A DNA stretch of 64,000 nucleotides, taken from Sordaria brevicollis. Taxonomy: Eukaryota > Ascomycota > Sordariomycetes > Sordariales > Sordariaceae. The number at the start of each line of letters is the position of its first letter. Positions within the stretch are counted from its first letter, which is position 1. Position numbers and translations under genes: made by a program. Under the pieces are notes generated by a model. It was not told where the DNA came from and ran no database searches. It worked only from the letters and a program-made list of their open reading frames with translations. Below are positions 1-11,294 of this stretch, piece after piece. The stretch covers positions 558,001-622,000 of the forward strand of contig JAUTDP010000012.1 in assembly GCA_033439795.1 (NCBI GenBank), given 5' to 3'.

Positions 1-589
1 CCCGCCTCGGCATTGAAGATCCACCCGCCATCGCAACTGGGCAACGGAGTGCCCGGCCTAGCTCAGCAACAACGACACATGCAGATGCCCGGTCTCCAGC
101 AGGGACAGAACCACATGAGGAGTAGCGTTGGCGGTACCACGACTTCGTTTTACCCCACGCCATCCTTCCAGAATCACATTGAACAACTCGGCAAGCTGAC
201 CCGTTTTCTTTTCTTCCTCCCCTTTCCCCCTCTAATAGAACTTTGTCGTCCTAGGCTCATTCCGTAATTCAGAACAGGAGTACGACGCCGCAGCCGACAT
301 GATGGACGATCCCGGCGAGACCCCTGACACTCCAAGCGGACCCGGCCCCTACCCCGGCCAAGCATACGGCGGCGATCCCCAAGCGATGTCTCTTTCGTCC
401 CCTGTTACGACCGGTCCTCAAGGAAACCAGCAGTCCCCGATCGAAAACGGCTCCCATCAGCAGCATCCTGCGTACCCTCCGATGGCCCAGCTCCTCGACC
501 ACCAGTACGACTTCGGCGATCCTTTCGGGTTGAGTGCCAGCATGGCCTTTCCGACGCAATTCTCGTTCGACACCAGCAATATGCGGTAA
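1..589 (+). CDS. C-terminal part of a Gln/Pro-rich protein (5' end outside window)
   Basis: This is the 3' end of a gene that begins before the window. The first exon is open from base 1 and rich in Gln, Pro, Gly and Ser. It ends at 190 and joins an exon at 273-589 across an 82-base intron (191-272). The donor is GCAAGC, a GC-AG type, and the acceptor is TTCAG. The splice keeps frame and gives an acidic, helix-like stretch (IEQLEQEYDAAADMMDD) with no stop between the halves. The tail is low-complexity and ends in an aromatic patch (FGDPFGLSASMAFPTQFSFD), followed by TAA at 587-589. The composition would fit a transcriptional regulator's activation region, but that is inference. I do not recognise the family and no DNA-binding domain lies in the window. 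Confidence 0.7.
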
Positions 590-1838
590 ATAGACGGATA
601 TGATGGACGGAATTGATATAGTTTGAGAAGGAATTTGGGATGTCACGGGTTTCGCCGTGATCTAACTCGGCACCCATCAGTTTGGTTTTGGATATTTGGA
701 AGAAATGACAACCCGGCACAAGAAAGCACAACGTTAGCCGGATCGACAAATGCACAGCAAAGGAAAGAGGATAGGAGATTTGGTTTTTTTTTCTTGGTTT
801 CGGTTTACAAAATTTTGGTGGGCAATTCACGGCCGCTATACGGACGAAGACGACGACGACAAATGCGAGCAAGACACAACAAGAACAACAACAAAAGTAC
901 GACACGGAAAAGTTTTAATGTTTTAAAAAGATACCCTGTTGAAGCATATAGCACTGGGTAAAATTCAAAATCAGCGGGTTTTGTTTTTTTTCATGGGAGA
1001 GTCCCGCTCTCCCTACTCTTTTTGTTCCCTCTCCTCTCCTCTCTTGGGTGTTTAAGTCTCTGTTTTCTAGTGATTGGCATGGTGAGGCGCTGAGTGAGCG
1101 CCATGGTCTTTTTCGGTGATGACGGGTGGTTGTTCTGTATTTTCATCTGCTTTCATTGTCTGTATCTCTACCAGAAAAAAACACAAGATCTTGAAAGTAT
1201 GTTGCTTGAAGGAAAAAGAGTTTCGCGATTTCAACAAAAAGTACGGTTTCTGATCTTTAGCGTTTGGTTTCTAACTCTCGGTTTCTCTTTGGGCTACCAG
1301 TCATTTGGACGGGAAAATAGGTGGAACGACGGAGCATGACACTCAACTTGTCATCACAGATCACGATTTACGCATTGACGACCAAAAGCGAGGAGATACC
1401 ACGGGACAGTCAAGGCAGGATCACAGGAAGCAGGAGTTGTTTGTTTACTTTCCCCAAAGTTCGTCTCACGATGTAAATAGTCAACCTACCGCTACACAGC
1501 AACCACCGAGAGAAAAATGGACACCAAGAATTGACAACACGTAACTACAACAACACCGACTTGCAAAATCCAGAAATTCGTCACACGACTTCACGCCAAA
1601 AATGATCGATCTGCGTCAAGAAATTTACCTAACCCGCAAAATCCTAGGAACACAGCCATCATTTGGCGGAGCTCTCACGTAACGGATCTGGAGAGGGCCA
1701 AGATTGCTTTCCTGACCGACAGCTTTGTCATTGGGGGTGTTGCTCCACATCCGTTTTCCTTCATCTCCTGTCCTACTGTCCAAAGAAACCCAAAAAGGAC
1801 GGGCCGGAGGTCCTAGCTTGCAAAATAAAAAGATAGAT

Positions 1839-1858
1839 ACGGACCGGTACCGGTCCGT
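1839..1858. repeat. 20-base perfect palindrome rich in CGG/CCG
   Basis: Bases 1839-1858 read identically on both strands (ACGGACCGGTACCGGTCCGT) and contain several CGG and CCG triplets. A related half site (GGTACCGGTT) follows at about 1868-1877. CGG/CCG palindromes are the usual targets of Zn2Cys6 fungal transcription factors, so a regulatory site is possible, but no nearby gene start supports it. Confidence 0.4.
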
Positions 1859-4800
1859 TTCTGTTTGGTACCGGTTCAACGACACATGGCAGTCGACTGG
1901 CATTTTCAGTTACAACCGGCAAATCGGTGGATCGGCCCTCCGGCGCAGCGGCGCTACAGAAAAATCCATTCCAGGTCGTGATGGCGTGAGGAAAACTAAG
2001 AAAAAGCCAAGACGCTTGGCGATGAATCTAGATTTGCAGTCCGAGTCCTACAGGACTTTTTGTGACCTTGTCTGGCGAATGGCGATCCAAATGGATCTCT
2101 TTGTGGGATGGGTGAAAAACGGACTTGACCCAAGAAGTGGACTGGACATTAGAAGTGGACTGGGCAATTTTGAGGAGTCTAAGGGGTTTTCTTGGAGACC
2201 GCCTTTTGGAGTGGGCTTTGGCAATGTAAACAATATGGAACATGGGGTCACTTGATTTGTTTTTTCTTCTTGGCTTTGGGGTTGTTTACCTAAGTTTAAG
2301 GGGAAATTGGTAATGGATCAATGATCTTGGTTTCGATTGGACATGCCAAAAATCTTTGAAATTGTCTAGACCTTTGAGGTTTTGGACAACTTCACGATCG
2401 CTTCACTTTTGTCACCGTTCCACACAAACCTCACGAAAAGCTCACACCCCCCTTCCCCTCCGCTTGAAAGATGAAGGACCCCCCTCCCTCCTTGCACACA
2501 AAAAAAAGTCAAGGAAACCTCGTCCGGCAATAAAGCCGGCTACGGTGCTAGCGTAGTGAGACAAAAAAGAAGATCTCGCCTAAAAATTGCGGATCCCCTC
2601 TAGTGCACTAAAGTTGTGATCCGTCGGTTGTTATCACCGAAACAGGGCTAACCGTTTGTGCTCCACACTGTGTTTGTTTTTGTCGTGGAGCTCCCAAAAA
2701 TCCTTTTTTTGCAGGAGACATTGGAGACATGGGACCCGGTGGACACTCCGGAGCAGTGTGGGCCTCCTTCAAAGCGAGGTCCGGTTGATTTGTGGAGAAT
2801 ATTGGAGACGAGGAGGTCCGGTGGACCGGGGCTGAAGAACGGAGACGGGGACGGGAAACGGGGGCTGGAACGGGGATCAGTGGGGGGGCACAATTGGAGA
2901 TGGGAAAATTACCGGGATGGAGGCATCGGGGCCCGCCGAGCGGCCGAGGAGGAGGATGAGAGGAGCTGAGAAAACAAAACAGGATGTGGGATGAACGCTG
3001 GAGGGTGATGGATGACATGTGATTCACTGTGATGGGTTGTGAGGTTGAAAGTGGAAGTGGATGAGAGGTGTCTAGGGAAAAGGGGTTGGGGAGGGGAAAG
3101 TAAACAAACCAACAGGTGTCTTGAGGAGATCGCAGTAAAATCTGGACTTGGGTCATATGTTAAGGAAAGGCCAAAAGAGCAGAGCCATAGAGTTTCTTTT
3201 TTTCTGTTCTGGGTTATACCCAACTACATATTGCGGAAGGAAGGCAAGGGGAATCGCTACCTGTTCCGTTGTCGTTGGGTCATTCAGAAGAAGCCATTTG
3301 AAGTAGGAAGTGTTCCAAATCCAAATCGTTTTTTCTTATGAGAAGATCGGGATACCTGCCTTCCCAAGGTGCTTCCAAATGCAATTGGCAATATTCACTG
3401 AGTTGCCAAGGGGGTTATTTTCACCATGGTACTATTAGGCTGTGAGGACGAAGGAACTTTACAGAATTTGGAGGTATATCATTCAACGAATCTATTGAGA
3501 GCACTAAGTTAAAGGAAGGAAAACCAGAGGAACGGCCTGTGAGCTCATGACTGGCCCCGTTTACAAAATCGCAGAGTTATAATGGACTGTTATCATTGCT
3601 TGTGCAAACTCTTGAAGCCGCCAGGAAGCTTTCTAAAGTGTCTTCTGTACGTTCTGTGTGTTTGGACTGATTCACGTAGTCCCTGGTAGTTGCTTTGCCT
3701 TTCAGGCGTTGACATCAACATCTTCAGACCTCTGTAGGAGCTATTGTTTCTCCTATATCGTTTAGTAACACAACAGTGTAGGGAAAACAAGCACACTCGA
3801 GTTTGTGTCCGCGGTTTAATTAGCTCTTATCCGGCGAGTCTTTGGAGTGAAGGGGTAAGTTTTTTTGACATTCGACTTCTACCAAAGCCCCGAAGTCGGG
3901 GGGGTGACCTCGGCGTGTAGTCCAGTCCCCCACGAGGGTTCTACGAAATCACGATCTGGGTCTTGGAGATGAGCTTGTGTCGAATTCAGTACAGTTCACA
4001 CCTTTCTCCGGGTGAAGTGGCTGGCAAACTTGACAACCTGCTTCCTTACAAGGAAAAGGGTTACACTTCCAACCATGCCATGTGCTATACCCCGGAGGTT
4101 GAAGACTGACAAATAGACACCCCCCTCGGTCCCGGAGCATTGCCCTTGAGCTCCCATGTGTCCCGGTTGAAGGTAATTCTTGCGAGTTTCGCACATTGTA
4201 CAGCTGCAGAGATCATGGTCTAGACCCAGGTAGGCTCTTGACATTTGACAGAGACTTCTTGGGTTTGACCAACAGAACATTGGAAACCATCCACGGGCTA
4301 GGTACGGGAATACGTAGGTAAACACAAGCGAAGAAGCCTCGGGGGGGTCCGCAGTGGTTGCTCATGTTTGTTTTCCGTGTCAATGGAACTCCAGTTCCAC
4401 ATCGGAAAGCTGCTTGTGGATGACTTGTGGGTTTGGGAGGTGCCGATGATAGCCGGGTAGCAGAAAGCAACAATCATGAGACCGTAGTGTCTGCAGTGCC
4501 CGCTTGTTGGTCTCATGAGTGAGCTGGTGGTTGGGTCTGTTTGGTTGGTGTTGCCATTGATCGATTGGCGGGAATCAATGTTTAGCCAGCCGAGTACGGC
4601 CACGGTGGGATTCTCCCAGCCATTGCGCAAAGTTGTACTGACCTGTCCTTTGGTACTGCTGGGCTTTTACTCAACTGAGCACCCGATATTCTCATTATAC
4701 AGGAGTGGACTGCTTCCAGAACAGAGGGGTTGGGTCGACGTGAACTCTCTTGGATCCATTCCATCTGGGTTGGGCACAGCTTCCTTGTTTCTCCAGCCCG

Positions 4801-5383
4801 CCGAGTGTGTCGAAAAGAGAAACCACAGCGGAAACCCTTCCATGCATCCGCTAGACAAGGTTCGGGTCGTCGTCCTTACCGTGCCGCTGAGGCGTCACTC
4901 GGCGCGCTCACCGGTGGTCGTACACATGTGTCAAGCACACCATCAAGCATGAATCTTCACAACCTACTAATGTCCCTATCCGGCATGCTCGAAGATTTCC
5001 TGGAGGACCAAGATGTAATTTGAGACGAGTAAGGTTTGGTTGAGCTCATCTCGAATTCTGGACCGAGAGCCGAGGATGCCGAAAGTAATGAGTCACACCA
5101 AAAGGGAACAGCGATCTCATACCCTGACTACACGCGTGGTCTTCCAGTTGACAACTCTGAGGGTAAGAGGTATAGCTCTTTGCTATTGAGAGCTCTGCTC
5201 TCCAGCCAACTCATGACTTTTCATGAATCTTGTTCATCTCATCTCCTACCATGGCGCCTTTCCGAGAAAATGTCTGAAAACTGTTAACGGTTTCCATTTC
5301 TTTCCCATCGTAGCGAAGGATTTTGCTGCCCCAAACTCGGTGTCCGGCGCAGACCACAAATATTGTAATCATGTCTTTCACGA

Positions 5384-5403
5384 GAATGAATGAATGAATG
5401 AAT
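5384..5403. repeat. (GAAT)5 microsatellite
   Basis: Five uninterrupted copies of the tetranucleotide GAAT lie in a non-coding stretch. The tract is a likely length-polymorphic marker and no function is implied. Confidence 0.9.
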
Positions 5404-7933
5404 TTTTCGACTACGTTCTATCACTAGAGATGGCACTCGGGAGTGTCATTGAAGCTCTGTGATAATCCACCCGAGTTTGTCAAAACTTCGCGTACCTCTG
5501 AATGATATTGTTGGTCCTCGCGAATAACTAGTCGACTTGATGTAGTCTCGCCTCATAGCCAAAGACACCACTCAAAGGAAAGATCCTGCGGATTGTTCGG
5601 AACAGTTTTTGGACAAGCTTGCTGTAGCGAAGCCATCCTCGAGGCGCACAACGACACTGTCGCTGGCAACAGGAGCCTGCGAGTTAAATCTTTGCAGCAT
5701 TTGAGCTTTTTTGTGTTCGATTTATGAACCATAAACCTCGCCGAGTACTATTTGGAGACGTGTCGCGGTGATATCATGCCTGCATGTCTTGTAGGCGCAA
5801 AGTGTCTATGTTCTGCGTCGTGTCGTCGAGCATCGTATCTTGCCGTATCAGTTGTTAAACAATGGTTTCCAGATTCAGCTGAGGAGCCCTTATTTTTTCT
5901 ACCGTTGACAGCTCGTCTCGATTCCTAGGAGTTACCCTGGGATCTCGAGCCATCTGGATTCCAAGTCAGCCCGGCGTCGCAGAATATCAACTCTGCAATT
6001 TGCGTTTACAATCAAATACTTGCGGTCCAGACGCACCTGGCAAATCTTTGACACTGCAGAACCCGCGCGATTATGTCTAACCTGGAATAAGGGGGACTCG
6101 AGTTTATATGATTTCGCTTGCACAAGGTAGGTTGAGCAGAGCCCGCGTTGGTACAGTGCTCATCTGTCACTCAAAGATCCAGAGATGAAACTGTTATGAG
6201 CGGTAGTGATGCGGCGTTTGACGCTACTCGTGAAGAGGTGGTGATGATAGTTGCAGGCGGCCTTCTTTACGCTTTTGTGCCATTCCAGAAGCCCTCGAGG
6301 TAACGGATGGTCAACAAGTTTTGAAAGCGATAGTTGACAACCTCCTAAGACTCTCGATGTAGACTTGTGAACTTCAGAACGGGCAACTCCTCTTACATGG
6401 CGGATTCGTTGTCCGATGCTTGAAAGATGTTTAAAAGCCGACGATATGGCGCCAGTGAACGGCCTACTTGGTCTGTCTATCCATGGATTCGCCGAACTCC
6501 CATCATTCACCGGGAACAACTGGGGAAAGCATAACTCCCGTGCTGAGTGAATTGGAATTTCGATGACTTTTAACTCTACCTTAAGTCAAAAGTCAACAAT
6601 GACCTCTCAACTGCAAGACATGATTTTTGAGATGGAAACAGGTTGCTGAACCATCGGAAGACATGTACTCATCGAGTGTTATCTCTTTGTGTAGACGGTT
6701 TCAAGGAAATATTCGAACCCTTCAACTGTGCCTTCTGGAGGATATCTCAGCCTTATATCATGGTCTGTCTGTAGATTGTGAGAACGCATTCGGCGAGTCA
6801 TGATCATAGTCAATTTCGTCAACCTATCGTTGGGTGTCTGCCGTTGCTGTTGTTTGTGATGGTTGGTTTGACGCGGGAAGACCACACCTGCGAAAACGCG
6901 AACAGGAGAACTGCGTTGCCTGTACAACGGCGGTACAGTTCAACAAACATCCAATCCGTGCAATGCCGGATAGCAGCCATATGTTAGGCAATGTCGCATA
7001 CTGTTCACAGTCTGTTGGGATCAAGTTCAAGAATATGTGGGACAAGAGACGAGAATCCGGGGTGCATATTCGACTGCCAGGTGGTACGTGATGCTTCTCT
7101 TCGTCGTGATCGAGATGAGCAACTTGCCGGAAGTAACAACTCAAGCCAGGCACTCGCATCATACATGTCAACAGAGACCAGACGACCGACATCTAGCAGA
7201 GCAGCACGACGGCATGCCTGCCTTTATAGCATCGAGGTCCAAAGCCAGACATGTCGGGGTACATAAAGCAGGTCCAGTCTCATAAAAGGCTGTCGTGTCG
7301 TCCAAGGTAAGATGCAGCCCTGGCATGAAGGTATAACGCGGTAGGTAGCTGCCGTCCGGTGATGGCGGCGTTTAAAGCAACTTCCAGACTCCAGACTTCA
7401 GCCGCTTTGTTTACGTCGGTGACGATGATGTCAACGTGGATGCCGCAAACAAAAGATGAATCATCTGCCAAGAGTTGCCGGATTGGTCGCAGCTGAAGCT
7501 CAAGCTGCCAAAGTTACGACTTGTACGGATTGATACGCACGTCACATTGGTAACAAAGGGCAGGCAGCCTGCAATTGTGGTAGCCCTAACCACCAATAAC
7601 AGCGGCGCACTGAAATTTCACCAAAAAGTCGAAAACGTCGGCCAAAGTTGGAAGCGGGGAGCAGCGGCAGGAGGGCCAAAGAGGGCCAAAGAGGGCAAAC
7701 AGCAGGGCCTTGGAGGGGGATTTTGGTGCACTTTGGCGGGGCACGAGCGCTCATGTGATCCGTGCCACCCGACAAGGTGGTCCGAGCTCCCCGTGGCCCG
7801 GGAGCGATTTGCCAAAATCTTTTACGACACCACAGCGAGCATCAGCACGTCGTTGTCGCTGTCGTCCGCCCCCCTACCAACCCCGTCTAGAAGAAGCGCA
7901 TTGAGTCAGGCCAACGACCTGTCAAGCGCAAAG

Positions 7934-9496
7934 ATGTCGGTCGCTTCCAAGGTGTGTTTATTTCCCCTCCCCGTTCCATTCCCGAAATGGCCGCTTTTAC
8001 GGTCGGTTGGCCGAAAGCTGCGTTGCTGTGTGCTTGCTGTGGATAAAACTGGCCCGTGGTGGTTTGGTCCTCGCTGTGAAACGAAGCTGAGAGCTTCATT
8101 TCTTGTTTCAAGCGAGTCCGCCAACAACGGCCCTTCCACGACAATCTGGGGGCCTTCAAGAGGAGGGGAGCTGGAGAAGGAGATTTCAGGCGCACAGCAA
8201 GCAACAGCGAGCAGCAGCCAGCCACTACGCTGAAAATTCGAGCTCAAGACAGCAAGAAACTAACCGATTGCGTTTTTCCTCCTACAGAACCTGTTCGATC
8301 TGCTCGGTTGGTTACCTACCCTCATTTGAAAACACACGGCCATGCGACGGCACCCACGAAACTGGCGAAACGAGGAGGAACTGGGACTACATTGAAATCG
8401 CAAAATCCAAGGAACGACCAATACTGACGGATCGATTGCTCACATTCAGGCAACGACGTGGAGGATAACTCTGCTCCCGCCGCCCCTGCTAAGATCGTTG
8501 AGAAGACCTCGACCCACACTGCTAAGCGCAACACCGATGGTCTCGCTCCCTCCACCAAGGCCCCTGCCCAGGGCTCTGGCCGTCGCTCTAACGTGACCGG
8601 CAACGAGGCCGGTATGTTTGCCATCCAGCAATGCCAACCGTGGCTGCCTGCTCAATGACTGACTCTCGGCCCCAGCTTTCCGTGACCGCGCCGCTGGCAG
8701 CGACCGCAACCGTGGCAAGCCCACCGAGGAGGGTGCTGCTCGTGGCCCCCGCGGCGGCGCTAACGCCCGCGTCCGTGGTGGTCGCGGTGGCCGTCACCCC
8801 CGTACCTCCGATGATCGTCACTCTAAGTCGATCCCCACGTACGTTTCTCGGTCACGAATTGTCTAGCCAGAGGCTCCTCCGTCCACTAACACACTGTCTA
8901 GCGGCTCCGAGAAGCAGGCTGCCCAGTCCTGGGGTGCCACCGAGGGCCAGGCTGAGCTGAAGGATGAGCAGGCCGGCGAGGAGATCGCCAAGTCTGAGCA
9001 GAAGGAGGCCGCCGCCGAGGGTGAGGCCGCCGCTGAGGCCGCCGCCGAGGAGGAGGAGGAGAAGCACGTCTCCTACTCCGAGTACCTCGCCCAGCTCGCC
9101 GAGAAGAAGGCCGCTCTCGAGGCCGAGGCTGCCCTCAAGGTCCGCAAGGCCAACGAGGGTGTCGTTGAGGACAAGAAGTGGGCCAACGCCAAGCCCCTCC
9201 AGAAGGACGAGTCCGAGGAGTTCATTGCTGGCTCCGCCGGCAAGAAGCAGCGCGAGCGTGAGCGCAAGGTCAAGCAGGTCCTCGAGATCGACCAGCGCTT
9301 CGTCGAGCCCGAGCGTCCCGCTCGTGGTGGTGCCCGTGGTGGTGCCCGTGGCCCCCGTGGCGATGCTCCCCGTGGCCGTGGCGGTCCCCGTGGTGGTGCC
9401 CGCGGCGGTGCTCGTGGCCCTGCCCCCCGCGCCGAGAACAAGTCTGCTCCCATCAAGATCAACGATGAGAAGGACTTCCCCAGCCTCGGCAACTAA
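7934..9496 (+). CDS. stm1: Stm1/SERBP1-like ribosome-associated RGG protein
   Basis: A five-exon gene: 7934-7951, 8288-8306, 8450-8611, 8676-8838 and 8902-9496, giving 318 residues. The spliced start MSVASKNLFDLLGND is the conserved Stm1 N-terminus; it is split across two tiny exons, which fixes the ATG. The body has a basic RGG/GR-rich segment (about 80-110), a Glu/Ala-rich stretch, the central SYSEYLAQLAEKKA helix, and a C-terminal block of RGG repeats ending in DEKDFPSLGN. This order fits the HABP4/PAI-RBP1 family. Stm1 relatives bind 80S ribosomes and clamp them in an inactive state under nutrient stress (family knowledge). The first intron is 336 bases; the others are 63-143 bases. The gene is alone on this strand, with a GC-rich CDS typical of a highly expressed protein. 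Family assignment is firm, role inferred. Confidence 0.93.
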
Positions 9497-11294
9497 ATGC
9501 CCCCTCACAACGGCATAACGACCAACACTTCGAAGCCTGACTATTCAGTCACACGACCCCCGAATTTTTCTCTACTCGAGGCGGCAAATTGTCGGAATTA
9601 GGATGGCGGTGGAAATTTGGGATAACAAACTGAAGACAAAAAGCAGCCAGCATGGGGTCGGTGTTTCGTCTGTTTGGTTGCATTCACACACCTTTTAGCG
9701 GCAAAGTGGGTTTCAAATAACACCGGAAACTGTCAAAGAGGTTTTTTCCTATCTTGTCCACACCACTTTACCGCAAAATCGAACAAAGTAAAAAGGTCAA
9801 TCTCGAGAGTTCACAACTTGCGCGCGCGTTCGTATGATTAGGTTTCGCTTTTCTCACATTGCAGTTACATGTTATATCCAGGATTATTGCTCAAGCAGCA
9901 GACAAAACGATGGGATGGCAACCATCTGGAAGGCAGAAAGAACATATACGCTATAGTCAAGTAGTTCTCAGACATAGCTCGACCCTGGCAAGGTCGCAAG
10001 AATGGCATAAAGACAGACCAGTTTTGGATTAGCAACCCAATATGGCATATGGCATATGGCTTCAGACAGCAGAGAACAGCAATTTCAAACCAAGTGTTTT
10101 GGATTCCTCTGGCAAAGGAACACATGATTGGCATTGACCCGTGACTTCGGTCCTCATCATTTCCTTGGCTCTTTACAATGCATTTATGTTGACCTTGATG
10201 TCTACTGTGGAAAAGTGATGTGTCCATTCTACAATGAATTAAGCTTCGTGATCATCCTCTTCGGCTCCAACACTCGGTATCGACATATAAGCCCTTTTTA
10301 TCCTTACCGGAACCCTCTAAATCACGGCTTGTCGACTTCTTTCCAACACAAGGCCAATATATTGTATCTGAAAAACCACTACCACGCCATAACATGACCT
10401 TTTCAACCATTCCTATGACTACAGAACACTACTCTTAATCTTACTCACCTCCAACCTCCCCGCCCACGCAAGCATCTTGCCCCTAAACTCCAAGACATCT
10501 ACTCTTGAATTCGTCCGGTGCAAAGAAGTGTCACTGCCTGAAAAACTCGAAGAGCGATAACCCATCCAAGACCAACGAATTAGAATATAGTAGAGCTCTA
10601 CATAGCTTTAGACATTGTGGAAAGAGGAACACCATGCTCGAGTCGACTCACCAAAGACTCCAGGTAAACTCTGTACGTCCAGAAGTTCCCTCTTAAGTTT
10701 GTTGCTGATCTGTCAGGGTATGCAACCTGTGTAATGTGTACTAAGCCTCACATTGTGCGTTCCGTTACAATCTGGTGAATACATAGTTCCGGCACTTCTT
10801 TCCGGTAGCTAAGTGAATCTACGGTCGAAGGGAGAAGTCACTTTATCGATTGTCAGAATATGTGTGGTCGGTGACTGCTGGTATAGTACTTGGGCCGACG
10901 GATGTTGATGGAGTATCTGGCTTTGTGTTCTCTTGTGAAGGCTTATTATCTTTTTCTTTGCATACAGGAAGGTATCAGGTTAGAAATCGGAAATTTGACC
11001 CTTTTTCGGGCTGTTTCTAGGATTAATGAAAAGAACAAGAAGAAATGTTGAGATGGAAACCTGGGCAGTGAATGGACATGGTCATTCACATCACATTCAC
11101 TTTCGTATTTCCCTACTCGCTTATTGAACATTGCCCCCTTCACAACTCAAAACGATAAATAGTTTCATAAGCGCTACAAGTAAACCAAATCATACATCAT
11201 GACAGTCATCGACATCTCCTTCACTTCCCATTCAATTATCCGCCCCCGCATAATCTTACAACCTCCCTACCTCTGTTGCCTCTGTTCCAAACAC
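9497..11294. other. Convergent spacer between stm1 and the MFS gene
   Basis: 1.8 kb between two genes that end towards each other. It holds both 3' UTRs and AT-richer sequence with only short, unconvincing open frames. No RNA gene, repeat or promoter was recognised. Confidence 0.6.

Larger units (their letters stand above)
590..7933. other. Gene-poor spacer of about 7.3 kb
   Basis: No convincing gene was found. The first few hundred bases are T- and CT-rich and probably hold the 3' UTR of the upstream gene. Open frames here are short, start at non-ATG codons, overlap on both strands and resemble no family I know. Visible structure: a 20-base perfect palindrome (1839-1858), an 18-base-spaced direct repeat of AGAAGTGGACTGG (2133 and 2151), a G-rich run near 3895-3910, a (GAAT)5 microsatellite (5384-5403), Cys-rich minus-strand frames (3949-4325) and short GAGGGCCAAA tandem repeats near 7670-7700. 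The last few hundred bases probably include the promoter and 5' UTR of the Stm1-like gene. No tRNA or 5S rRNA was recognised. Confidence 0.6.

Noticed and set aside
1640..1730. Minus-strand segment whose translation looked like a translated tRNA gene
   Set aside because: No T-loop (GTTCRA-like) with a pairing stem and no CCA-proximal acceptor stem could be folded.
2608..3156. 182-codon minus-strand frame starting at ATG
   Set aside because: Pro/Ser-rich low-complexity product, overlapped by open frames on both strands, with no recognisable domain or promoter.
4515..4952. 145-codon plus-strand frame starting at ATG
   Set aside because: No domain, mixed codon use, overlapped by other frames; length is within chance for this window.
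7475..8233. 252-codon plus-strand frame containing the Stm1 ATG
   Set aside because: It runs in frame through the real start at 7934 and into the first intron. The sequence before and after exon 1 has no Stm1 character, so it is leader and intron that happen to be open.
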